Source of the DNA: CAIKBL01 sp050247235
GTDB lineage: Bacteria; Pseudomonadota; Gammaproteobacteria; Ga0077536
DNA: 11,885 nucleotides
NCBI GenBank assembly: GCA_050247235.1
Contig: JBFWUN010000088.1
Span: 1 to 11,885 of the forward strand
Reading direction: 5' to 3'
The notes under the pieces are model-generated. The model had not been told where the DNA came from. It saw nothing but the letters and a program-made list of their open reading frames with translations, and did no database searches. Numbering within the stretch: the stretch's first letter is position 1; the number at the start of each line of letters is the position of its first letter. This document shows, piece after piece, positions 1 to 6,147 of this stretch. A program made the translations under genes and the position numbers.

Positions 1-208
1 GCGTGAGATCGCACATCACCGGCAGCACGTAGCCGGTTTCATGCAGATCGAAGCGGCCCAGGCTGCACATCGGCGGCGTGCTGTAACGGTCCCACCACGG
101 ATGGGGTTCGCCTTCGATGCTCCAGTCGTCCGCGGTGGTGGCCTTGTCCCAGATGAAGCGCAGCCAGCCGCGGGCGCGCGCGTCGAGCCGCGGGAAATCA
201 TTGACCAT
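1..208 (-). CDS. Probable linalool dehydratase/isomerase-like protein, N-terminal part (cut by window edge)
   Basis: Only the first 69 codons are present; the frame is still open at base 1. The peptide begins MVNDFPRLDARARGWL and contains WDKATTADDW (about residues 20-29), then HPWWDRYSTPPMCSLGRFDL, rich in Trp and aromatic residues. From memory, this Trp/Asp-rich opening resembles hypothetical proteins annotated with a linalool dehydratase/isomerase domain, a fold that in the founding enzyme hydrates and isomerises monoterpene alcohols. The diagnostic part would lie outside the window, so the assignment is tentative. The ATG at 208-206 is well supported: GAGGGGA lies at 220-214, five bases upstream, and an in-frame TAG occurs only eight codons upstream. 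The gene follows the SCP2-like gene by 21 bases on the same strand, so the two probably share a transcript. There is no signal peptide at this N-terminus. Confidence 0.6.
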   Translation of the reverse strand, partial: MVNDFPRLDARARGWLRFIWDKATTADDWSIEGEPHPWWDRYSTPPMCSLGRFDLHETGYVLPVMCDLT

Positions 209-229
209 CAGCGTCCCCTCGCACGGTCC

Positions 230-817
230 CTACCAGAGCCTGACGGCGTCACCGGCGGAACCGCGCGGCATCACCATCTTCGCGCGCTGCGCGTGCGCGC
301 CAACCCACGCCGGGTCCAATGCGTGCGTGACGGGCTCACGCACGATCCGCCCGGCCACGCGACCGTGCGGATCCGGTGCGACATAGGCAGCGGGGGGCGG
401 ATCCCGGAGCGGCGCGGTGCGACCGATCGGCAGGACGAAACGCGTGAGACCGAAGAACCACAACACCAGCACGGCGTTGCCCTCGTACTCCGCCGTCTCG
501 TCGAGCAGCGCGTGGACGATGCCGCCCACCGCGCGCGGCGACAGCAGCGTGACCAGCCCGCGCCCGGCACTGTCGAAGCAGACGCCGACATCCGGATTCG
601 CCACGCGGCCGGGAAACGAGGCGACGGCGCGCGGCGTGAAGCGGTAATGTCGGAACACGCCGTCCGCGCTGCCGACCTGGACGACGCGGGGGTGCGCGAC
701 CTGGGCGCGGAAGCGGGCGCTCGCGAGGTACGCAAGCCGCAGCCCCACGCCGAGGCCGGCAAGCGCGCACCGGAACGCGGCGCGGGCGAGCGGGCCACCT
801 GGCTTACCGCGCGTCAT
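230..817 (-). CDS. SCP2-like (sterol-carrier type) small protein
   Basis: The product has 195 residues from the ATG at 817. After a basic, partly hydrophobic N-terminus (residues 1-40), residues 55-130 show a pattern like SCP2-type domains: an FRHYRF strand, NPDVGVCFDS (residues 74-83), GLVTLLSP, then a helix and YEGNAVLVLWFFGLTRFVLP (111-130), where EGN plus hydrophobics is typical of the lipid-pocket strand. SCP2 domains bind sterols or acyl lipids; binding here is inferred. A tail rich in Pro and Arg follows. The ATG has no clear ribosome binding site of its own, but a short reading frame with a good one ends in an ATGA overlap with this start, so coupled translation is possible. A GTG at 922 in the same frame would add 35 residues of unlikely composition. 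Being just upstream of the dehydratase-like gene suggests a shared lipid or terpenoid role. Confidence 0.6.
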   Translation of the reverse strand: MTRGKPGGPLARAAFRCALAGLGVGLRLAYLASARFRAQVAHPRVVQVGSADGVFRHYRFTPRAVASFPGRVANPDVGVCFDSAGRGLVTLLSPRAVGGIVHALLDETAEYEGNAVLVLWFFGLTRFVLPIGRTAPLRDPPPAAYVAPDPHGRVAGRIVREPVTHALDPAWVGAHAQRAKMVMPRGSAGDAVRLW

Positions 818-883
818 GACGTCGGGCCCGGTAGTGCGCGAGCATCGCATCGTTGCTCGCCAGCATGCGGTCGAGTGGTCATG
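815..883 (-). other. Short leader-like reading frame coupled to the SCP2-like gene
   Basis: On the minus strand an AAAGGAA motif precedes an ATG at 883-881 by about six bases. The frame encodes 22 residues beginning MTTRPHAGEQ and stops at a TGA (816-814) that overlaps the ATG of the downstream gene. The peptide resembles nothing I know. In the next frame the same DNA reads MLASNDAMLAHYRARRHDAR and then a stop, which looks more like natural protein, so this could also be the frameshifted tail of a lost gene. A leader peptide, a gene remnant and chance all remain possible. Confidence 0.25.
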
Positions 884-1031
884 CCGGTTCCTTTCGCGCG
901 TGGTTTCGCGGGTGTGATCCACGGGGGCTCACAGGTTCGCGCAGCGGAGGGTCCGCCAGTTCGTTGCAGGTCCATCGTCCAAGGTCGCGCGGGACGCGTC
1001 AATCGGGCGCGCGTCGGGCGGGTCGACCGGT

Positions 1032-1931
1032 TCAGACGTTCAGTGTTGCGCCGGTTTGCATCGCGGCACGCGCAACCTCCAGGAACGCGCTGACCTTGGG
1101 CGCGATGTAACGGTTGCCGGGCAGCACCGCGTGCACAGTCACCGGGTCCAGGGTCCAGTCGGCGTAGATTTCGTGCAGTTCGCCGCGCGCGACGTAGGGA
1201 TCGGCCAGCGGGCGCGGCAGGCGGGCGATGCCGAACCCGGCGCGCGCGGCCTCGGCCAGCGCATAGACGTTGTTGATCGTCGCGCGTCCCGCTGCGGTCA
1301 TCTGCACGGCGTCGTCCCCGCGGACCAGCCGCCAGCCGGGCCCGTGACTGCCGGCAGAAAAGCGCAGGATCTCGGTGGCCGGCAACGCGGCGGGATGCGC
1401 GGGCGGCGCCGCGCGCGCCGGGCTCGCGTACAGCCCGTACGGGAGGACCCCGAGCGTCACCGATACGAGCTCGGGCTGGACGACGGGGCCGAGCCGGATC
1501 ACGAGATCGAACCCCTCCTCGATGAGGTCCACCACGCGGTTGCTGAAATCCGCGTCCACGCTGACTGTCAGGTGACGTGCGAGGTACTGCGCGATCCAGC
1601 CGCTGACCGCGAGCATGCCAAACTCGACGCCGCACCCGAGGCGCAGGGTGCCGGACGGTGTGCCGCGGGATGTCGCGGCGAAATCCTCGATCGCGTACAG
1701 CCCGGCCAGCACCTCGCGGGCGCGCGCGCAGATCTCGGTGCCCACCGCCGTGGGACGCAACTTGCGCGTCGATCGCTCGAACAGCCGGACGCCGAGGCGG
1801 CGCTCGACGCGGGCGACGGTGCGGCTGACCTGTGACTTGTCGATGTCGAGTGCCGCGGCGGCCGCCGTGAAACTGCGGGTGTCGAGCAGCTTGAGCAACG
1901 TGCGGAGGTCGGCAGGCGTGATTGTTGTCAT
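1032..1931 (-). CDS. LysR-family transcriptional regulator
   Basis: The product has 299 residues from the ATG at 1931, the usual LysR length. Residues 7-65 form the winged helix-turn-helix: LRTLLKLLDTRSFTAAAAAL, then DKSQVSRTVARVERRLGVRLFERS, followed by LRPTAVG, all hallmark LysR positions. Residues about 90-295 form the periplasmic-binding-like effector domain, starting GTLRLGCGVEFG and including DLVIRLG. The family binds DNA as tetramers and usually activates a divergent gene when a small-molecule co-inducer is bound. Here the divergent gene is an aldo/keto reductase that starts 108 bases away, so that oxidoreductase set is the likely target. The cognate inducer cannot be read from sequence. 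A GTG at 1943 in frame would add four residues; I prefer the ATG because the helix-turn-helix then starts at the customary distance. Neither start has a strong ribosome binding site. Confidence 0.92.
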   Translation of the reverse strand: MTTITPADLRTLLKLLDTRSFTAAAAALDIDKSQVSRTVARVERRLGVRLFERSTRKLRPTAVGTEICARAREVLAGLYAIEDFAATSRGTPSGTLRLGCGVEFGMLAVSGWIAQYLARHLTVSVDADFSNRVVDLIEEGFDLVIRLGPVVQPELVSVTLGVLPYGLYASPARAAPPAHPAALPATEILRFSAGSHGPGWRLVRGDDAVQMTAAGRATINNVYALAEAARAGFGIARLPRPLADPYVARGELHEIYADWTLDPVTVHAVLPGNRYIAPKVSAFLEVARAAMQTGATLNV

Positions 1932-1937
1932 CTGGAT

Positions 1938-1959
1938 CAACACGATGTTGGCAGTGTTG
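1938..1959. promoter_or_regulatory. Inverted repeat, possible LysR operator
   Basis: A perfect six-base inverted repeat CAACAC-N10-GTGTTG lies in the gap between the regulator and the divergent aldo/keto reductase. LysR proteins commonly bind interrupted dyads in such gaps, so this is a reasonable autoregulatory site. It sits between the regulator ATG and a minus-strand TATAAT hexamer, where bound protein would block its own transcription. The role is inferred from position and symmetry only. Confidence 0.4.
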
Positions 1960-1968
1960 CGCTCGATG

Positions 1969-1974
1969 ATTATA
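1969..1974 (-). promoter_or_regulatory. Candidate -10 hexamer for the LysR gene
   Basis: A perfect TATAAT occurs on the minus strand in a stretch unusually AT-rich for this window, 38 bases before the regulator ATG at 1931. I see no good -35 hexamer at 16-18 bases, so the promoter may depend on an activator or may be spurious. Confidence 0.35.
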
Positions 1975-2039
1975 GGGTGCCGGTGTAGCGTCCCGCGCAG
2001 GCAAGTTCGTCCAGAACCGCCCCACAGGAGCGAACACGC

Positions 2040-2870
2040 ATGAACGACTCGTCGGACCGGCGCACCCCCGCGGTGGAGATCGCACCGGGCATCGGGATGC
2101 CGCGCATCGGGTTCGGACTGTTCCGGCTACCGCCGGGCGCACCGGCACGCGACGCGGCGACCGCCGCACTCGCCGCGGGTTATCGGCTGCTCGACACCGC
2201 CGCGGTCTATCGCAACGAGGCGGAGGTCGGCGCCGCAGTGGCGGCGTGCGGGCTGCCGCGCACGAGCCTGTTCCTCACGTCCAAGGTCTGGAACGACGAC
2301 CAGGGTTACGACACGACACGTGCCGCGTTCGAACGCGCGCGCCGCGCGCTGGGCGCCATCGATCTGTACCTGCTGCACTGGCCGGTGGCCGGGCGTCGCC
2401 TGGACGCCTGGCGCGCGCTCGAGGATCTGCATGCCGAGGGACAGGTGCGGGCAATCGGGGTCAGCAATTTCATGCCCCGGCATCTGGTGGAACTGCTCGC
2501 CGCGGCGCGCGTGAAGCCGATGGTGAACCAGGTGGAGCTGAGCCCGTTTCTGCAGCAGCGTGAACTGGTAGCCCTGTGTCGCGCCGAGGGCATCACGCTG
2601 ACCGCGTACAGCCCGCTGACCAAGGGCCAGCGGCTGCAGCATCCGCTGCTGCAAGCCACCGCCGCGCGCCTTGGCTGCACACCCGCGCAGCTGCTGCTCG
2701 GGTGGGTGCTCGACCAGGGGCACACGCTGGTCGTGAAGTCCGCCGACCCGGCGCGCATGCGCGAGAACCTGGCGGCGCTCGATGTCGTGCTCGACGATGC
2801 CGCGCGCGACGCGCTGAACAGCCTGGACGAAGGCCTCGTCACCGGCTGGGATCCGCGCCAGCAGCCATGA
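2040..2870 (+). CDS. Aldo/keto reductase
   Basis: The product has 276 residues, typical of prokaryotic aldo/keto reductases (2,5-diketogluconate reductase-like group). These are cytoplasmic (beta/alpha)8 barrels that reduce aldehydes and ketones with NADPH. The full catalytic tetrad is visible: Asp52 and Tyr57 in LLDTAAVYRNE, Lys82 in LTSKVW, His113 in LLHWP. Family motifs GVSNF, NQVELSP and AYSPLTKG follow in order, and the C-terminal cofactor loop has the Lys-Ser pair in VVKSADPARMREN, which grips the NADPH phosphate. The start is supported by AGGAG at 2026-2030, nine bases before the ATG. The gene diverges from a LysR regulator and its TGA overlaps the ATG of the next gene, so the two are almost certainly co-translated. 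The substrate cannot be deduced; the neighbours suggest a carbonyl intermediate of an aromatic or alicyclic compound. Confidence 0.93.
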   Translation: MNDSSDRRTPAVEIAPGIGMPRIGFGLFRLPPGAPARDAATAALAAGYRLLDTAAVYRNEAEVGAAVAACGLPRTSLFLTSKVWNDDQGYDTTRAAFERARRALGAIDLYLLHWPVAGRRLDAWRALEDLHAEGQVRAIGVSNFMPRHLVELLAAARVKPMVNQVELSPFLQQRELVALCRAEGITLTAYSPLTKGQRLQHPLLQATAARLGCTPAQLLLGWVLDQGHTLVVKSADPARMRENLAALDVVLDDAARDALNSLDEGLVTGWDPRQQP

Positions 2871-3991
2871 CGATGCGGCGCGCAGAGGCGGCGCGCATCG
2901 GGATCGTCGGCGGCTCGCTCGCGGGGCTCGCCACCGCGCGCGTGCTGCACGCTGCGGGTCATCAGGTCACGGTGTGCGAGCGCGCCGGTCACGGGTTCGC
3001 GGAGCGGGGTGGCGGGCTTGGTATCGATCTGCGCCTGGTCACCGCGGTGGGCGGCACCCCGCCGCCGCCGCACCTGCGGCTGCCGCAACGCGTGCTGTGG
3101 CGCGACGCGCAGCATTTCGCAGAGCCGGCCGCCGAAGACGTCACCGCGTACGGCGCACTCTGGCGCTGGCTCGCCGACGGTCTGCCGGCCGGGGTCCTGC
3201 GGCATGACGCGCGCGTGGTGGGACTGTCGGCCGTTGCCGATGCGGTGCGCGTGAGGCTGGCCGACGGCACGCAGGAAGATTTCGATCTCGTGGTGTGTGC
3301 CGACGGCGGGCGCGGCGCCGGCCGTGAATGGGTGGAAACCCAGCCGCGACCGCCGCGCTACGCGGGCTACGTGCTGTGGCGGGGGTTGTGTCCGCGCGCG
3401 GAGCTGGCAGGTGAACTGCGATCGTTGAACGCGCTGTCGATCAACAGCCTGCCGGGTCAGCATTTCGTCGCATACCCGATCCCGACCTACGATGGCGTGT
3501 GCGACTTCGCGCGCCAGTTCATCAACTGGGGCTGGTACGTGCCGACGCCGCGGGAGAGCGCCGAGGCGCTGTTCGCCGGGTTCACGCGCGAGGTCGTCCC
3601 TCATGCGTTTACGGCCGGGCCACCGCCCGCCGAATGGAACGCGCTGCTCGCCTCGTCACTCGCGCACTGGCCTCCCGGCGTCCGCGCGCTCGTCGACTCG
3701 ACGCTCGCCACGGGGCGCGTGGTGCCGCATCCCGTGTACGAGGTGCTGCCCGGGCCGCTCGCGCGTGAGCGCGTCGCACTGGTCGGCGACGTCGCGCACC
3801 AGGCGAGCCCGATCACCGGCGCAGGCGCCCGGATGGCGATGCTGGACGCGCTCGCGCTCGCGGATGCACTGGATGCCGAGCCCGACCCCGTCGCGGCGCT
3901 CGCGCGGTACGCACGCCAGCGCGCGCACGACGCCGCGGCGGTGGTCATCGCGGGCCAGCGCGCCGGGCGCGCGTTTGCGTACGACGACTGA
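2867..3991 (+). CDS. FAD-dependent aromatic-type hydroxylase (DhpH/UbiH-like)
   Basis: The product has 374 residues starting at the ATG inside the ATGA overlap with the aldo/keto reductase. It begins with a dinucleotide-binding fold, RIGIVGGSLAGLATA (residues 10-24), ending in an acidic residue at VCER. A DLVVCADGG segment fits the second FAD/NADPH motif, and LVGDVAHQASPITGAGARMA is the conserved GD motif contacting the FAD ribityl chain. The GGSLAGL opening and the YAGYVLWRG and FVAYPIP segments resemble 2,6-dihydroxypyridine 3-hydroxylase-like flavoproteins, which hydroxylate electron-rich rings with O2 and NAD(P)H. Activity on a particular ring is not predictable. I see no signal peptide. 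A diverged second copy of its C-terminal 157 residues lies at 8162-8635, in the same orientation. Two palindromes follow the stop codon. Confidence 0.9.
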   Translation: MTMRRAEAARIGIVGGSLAGLATARVLHAAGHQVTVCERAGHGFAERGGGLGIDLRLVTAVGGTPPPPHLRLPQRVLWRDAQHFAEPAAEDVTAYGALWRWLADGLPAGVLRHDARVVGLSAVADAVRVRLADGTQEDFDLVVCADGGRGAGREWVETQPRPPRYAGYVLWRGLCPRAELAGELRSLNALSINSLPGQHFVAYPIPTYDGVCDFARQFINWGWYVPTPRESAEALFAGFTREVVPHAFTAGPPPAEWNALLASSLAHWPPGVRALVDSTLATGRVVPHPVYEVLPGPLARERVALVGDVAHQASPITGAGARMAMLDALALADALDAEPDPVAALARYARQRAHDAAAVVIAGQRAGRAFAYDD

Positions 3992-4284
3992 GCGGCGGCC
4001 GGCGACCGCTGAATCCGGACCCCCCGATGGGTCGACCCCTCGGAGAAACTCTGCGAGAGTTCATCCTGGACTTCCTGGAGCCGCGCAGGCCGGCGTGCGC
4101 AGTTCGCTCCGCGCGCAAAGTCGACGGACCGCGTCGGTCGATTTCGCCGGCACGACCGGACGCCGCGAGGCGGCCTTGTTCTCGCGGCGCTTCGTTGGAA
4201 TCGATTGGACGCCGTCCGTGATCGGCGGCGCCGTGCCTGATGACGTTCGCCGCCCCGCCCGGCGCGGCGTTCGGGAGAACCCGG
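3992..4284. other. Intergenic stretch with two adjacent palindromes
   Basis: This 293-base gap separates the FAD hydroxylase from the ene-reductase, and I recognise no gene in it. Two symmetrical elements lie close together: CCGATGGGTC/GACCCCTCGG at 4024-4043 (nine of ten positions pair) and AACTCT-GCG-AGAGTT at 4047-4061 (perfect). Neither is followed by a T-run. They could be a weak terminator, mRNA-stabilising hairpins or an operator for the downstream gene. The gap suggests that the ene-reductase has its own promoter, but I find no convincing -35/-10 pair. Confidence 0.4.
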
Positions 4285-5418
4285 ATGACTTTGTTCACCC
4301 CGCTGAGACTCCGCACCGTCGAGATTCCGAACAGGGTGGTGGTATCACCGATGAGCCAGTACCGCGCGCAGAACGGTTACGCGAATGACTGGCATCTCGT
4401 GCACCTCGGGCGGTTTGCGCTCGGCGGCGCAGGCCTGGTGTTCTGCGAAGCCACCGCGGTGGAGGCGCGCGGACGTCGCACGCACGGCGATCTCGGGCTG
4501 TGGTGTGACAGCCAGGTCCCGCCGCTGGCGCGCGTGACACAATTCCTCGCGCGGGAAGGTGCCGTACCGGGCATCCAGCTGGCGCACGCCGGCCGCAAGG
4601 CGAGCGAGCGACGGCCATGGCACGGCGAGACACCCGTCGATGCCGAGGATCTCGATACGCGCGGCGAGGCGCCGTGGGAAGCGATCGCCCCCAGTCCGCT
4701 TCCTTACGCGGATGGCTGGCCGGCACCCTCGGCAATGAGCGTGCAGGACATCGCGGACGTGCTGCAGGCGTTTCGTGACGCGGCCACGCGCGCACTCGCG
4801 GCAGGGTTTCAGGTGATAGAAGTCTACGCGGCGCACGGCTTCCTGGTGCACCAGTTCTGCTCCCCGCTCGCCAATCGCCGCGCGGACACCTACGGCGGCG
4901 ACTTCCCTAGACGCGTCCGCTTCGCGCGCGAAGTTGCACGGGCGATCCGCGAGACGTGGCCGGCGGAGCTTCCCTTGATGTTTCGGCTCTCGATCACGGA
5001 CTGGCACCCGGACGGGTGGCAGCTCGACGACACGGTGGCCCTCGCGCGCCTGCTTCGAAAGGACGGCGTCGACGCGATAGATTGCTCGAGCGGAGGAATT
5101 TCAGGCCGCGAACGACCGCAGGGGATGGTGCTGGCGCATGGCTACCAGCTCGAGCTTGCGCGCCGCGTACGCGAAGGTGCGGATATCCCGACCATCGGCG
5201 TCGGGTTCCTGTGGGATCCCGTCCGAATGGAGGCCGCCTTGCAGGGAGGACAGGCCGACCTTCTCGCGATCGCGCGCGAACTGCTGGACGATCCGAACTG
5301 GCCATTGCATGCCGCGCGCTCCCTCGGTGTGGATGCGGCCCACGCACGCTGGAAGCCGGAGTTCGGCTGGTGGCTGGAGAAGCGGGCGCGGGCGCGGCGC
5401 AAACTCGGCCTGGATTAG
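4285..5418 (+). CDS. Old Yellow Enzyme family NADH:flavin oxidoreductase (YqjM/XenA-like)
   Basis: The product has 377 residues from the ATG at 4285, which has GGGAGA seven bases upstream; an earlier ATG at 4240 lacks one. It opens with LFTPLRLRTVEIPNRVVVSP as in the class of YqjM and XenA, FMN-dependent ene-reductases that reduce the C=C bond of enones and related xenobiotics. Other family marks are QLAHAGRKAS (98-107), NRRADTYGG (197-205), FRLSITDW and a C-terminal phosphate-binding region around TIGVGF and ADLLAIARELLDDPNW. Several active-site positions differ from the usual consensus: SPMSQY has Ser24 where SPMCxY carries the flavin-tuning Cys, YAAHGFL has Tyr181 in place of the first His of the HAAHGYL motif, and Phe186 in place of the catalytic Tyr. 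It is therefore a divergent member whose substrate or chemistry may differ. It lies downstream of two redox genes on the same strand; a MITE-like element starts immediately after its stop. Confidence 0.92.
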   Translation: MTLFTPLRLRTVEIPNRVVVSPMSQYRAQNGYANDWHLVHLGRFALGGAGLVFCEATAVEARGRRTHGDLGLWCDSQVPPLARVTQFLAREGAVPGIQLAHAGRKASERRPWHGETPVDAEDLDTRGEAPWEAIAPSPLPYADGWPAPSAMSVQDIADVLQAFRDAATRALAAGFQVIEVYAAHGFLVHQFCSPLANRRADTYGGDFPRRVRFAREVARAIRETWPAELPLMFRLSITDWHPDGWQLDDTVALARLLRKDGVDAIDCSSGGISGRERPQGMVLAHGYQLELARRVREGADIPTIGVGFLWDPVRMEAALQGGQADLLAIARELLDDPNWPLHAARSLGVDAAHARWKPEFGWWLEKRARARRKLGLD

Positions 5419-5422
5419 GACC

Positions 5423-5570
5423 CTGGTCAGAATTGTCTCGTCTGTACCGACGGTGCGCCTGCGTGGTCGCCGCAAGGGGCGATTCGCAGGTAATCGCGCG
5501 CTATTGCCAGGAGCCGCAACGCCGCCGGGGCCACGCGGGCGCGACCGGATGTTGAGATAGTTCTGACCAG
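5423..5570. mobile_element. MITE-like non-autonomous element with 17-bp inverted ends
   Basis: The left end CTGGTCAGAATTGTCTC (5423-5439) and the right end GAGATAGTTCTGACCAG (5554-5570) are inverted copies of each other with two mismatches in 17. They are flanked by a direct repeat GACC (5419-5422 and 5571-5574), which can be stretched to AGGACCCTG because the arms share bases with the flank. The 148-bp interior has no recognisable transposase. Short length, inverted ends and a probable target duplication describe a miniature inverted-repeat element mobilised in trans. The left flank starts right after the TAG of the ene-reductase, so the insertion left that gene whole. I do not recognise the family. 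Confidence 0.6.
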
Positions 5571-5582
5571 GACCCTGAGTGT

Positions 5583-5602
5583 GCGGTCCCGCTGCGGACC
5601 GC
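5583..5602. terminator. Hairpin beyond the small exported gene, weak terminator candidate
   Basis: GCGGTCC (5583-5589) pairs perfectly with GGACCGC (5596-5602) across a six-base loop. It lies between the MITE-like element and the 3' end of the small exported protein gene. No T-run follows on either strand, so it would need Rho or act only as an mRNA stabiliser. Confidence 0.3.
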
Positions 5603-5649
5603 TGCGCGCTGCCCCGATGGCCGGCACGCAGGGCGAGGGACGGGCGGTG

Positions 5650-5955
5650 TTATTCCGCCGCCGCGAACGGCTGGACGAGCGTCTCCACCACGCCGACGCC
5701 GACGTTCGCCGCACCGGTGACGAGCTGGCCGGCGGCGCGCACGCCACCCTTCACGCTGCCGGTGACGACACCGACCGGGCCGTACGCCTGCGCGTCCTGC
5801 GAGACGCCTTCCACCACCTTGCCGGGCGACGTGATCGCGTCCGCCACGCCGTTCGCCGCACGGTCGATGCCGCGCGAATCGTCTGCCAGCACCGGGCTGA
5901 CGCCCAGCATCGACACCACCGCCGCCGCCGCCACGTTCGAAATGAGCTTGTTCAT
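5650..5955 (-). CDS. Small exported Gly/Val/Ala-rich protein, copy A
   Basis: The product has 101 residues. A signal peptide is clear: basic MNKLISN, a hydrophobic core to about residue 21, and likely cleavage after VLA (residue 24), leaving a mature protein of about 77 residues starting DDSRGIDRAANG. The mature part is made of short alternating small/hydrophobic stretches with repeated Gly-Val pairs (GPVGVVTGSVKGGVRAAG, then VTGAANVGVGVVETLVQPF), with only Asp, Arg, Lys and Gln as charged or polar breaks. The RxxNG start and the repeating Gly pattern faintly recall small exported proteins associated with exosortase systems (TIGR04073-type), but I cannot confirm that. AGGGAG seven bases before the ATG is a good ribosome binding site. 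A 93% identical copy lies at 11524-11829. It diverges from the amidase gene. The function is unknown; a periplasmic or envelope-associated role is inferred. Confidence 0.8.
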   Translation of the reverse strand: MNKLISNVAAAAVVSMLGVSPVLADDSRGIDRAANGVADAITSPGKVVEGVSQDAQAYGPVGVVTGSVKGGVRAAGQLVTGAANVGVGVVETLVQPFAAAE

Positions 5956-6000
5956 GCTTCGACTCCCTGAGAGTTGTTGTTGAGGGCACGAACGCTAACG
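5953..6000 (-). promoter_or_regulatory. Invariant 48-bp start region shared with copy B
   Basis: The 48 bases from the start codon outward are identical to 11827-11874, although the coding regions have diverged by 7%. The segment carries the ribosome binding site AGGGAG and a CAACAACAA-like run. Beyond base 6000 the two loci lose similarity abruptly. Identity in non-coding DNA suggests either a conserved 5' untranslated regulatory element or a recent duplication boundary. Confidence 0.55.
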
Positions 6001-6147
6001 TCGCCGCAGTTGCGCACCTCGTGGCCCATTCCACGATATTGAGACCGGGTCGACGGATTCAGCCCGCCGCCCTTGCTTCGCTGTTCCTGCCTGCGTCGAC
6101 GCGTTATCGTCGATTCACATCAACCACGCGGACCGAGGAGAAAGCTC

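Noticed and set aside
41..1093. Long plus-strand open frame at the left end
   Set aside because: Arg-rich antisense of the two minus-strand genes, which have ribosome binding sites and plausible domains.
814..2169. Long minus-strand open frame of about 450 codons across the LysR gene
   Set aside because: It is in another frame of the same strand, rich in Arg, Pro and His with no domain pattern. The LysR frame has a full family signature, so this is a high-GC shadow.
2306..3604. Long minus-strand open frame opposite the aldo/keto reductase and FAD hydroxylase
   Set aside because: Low-complexity Arg/Ala/Ser composition, no motif, and the plus strand carries two well-supported genes.
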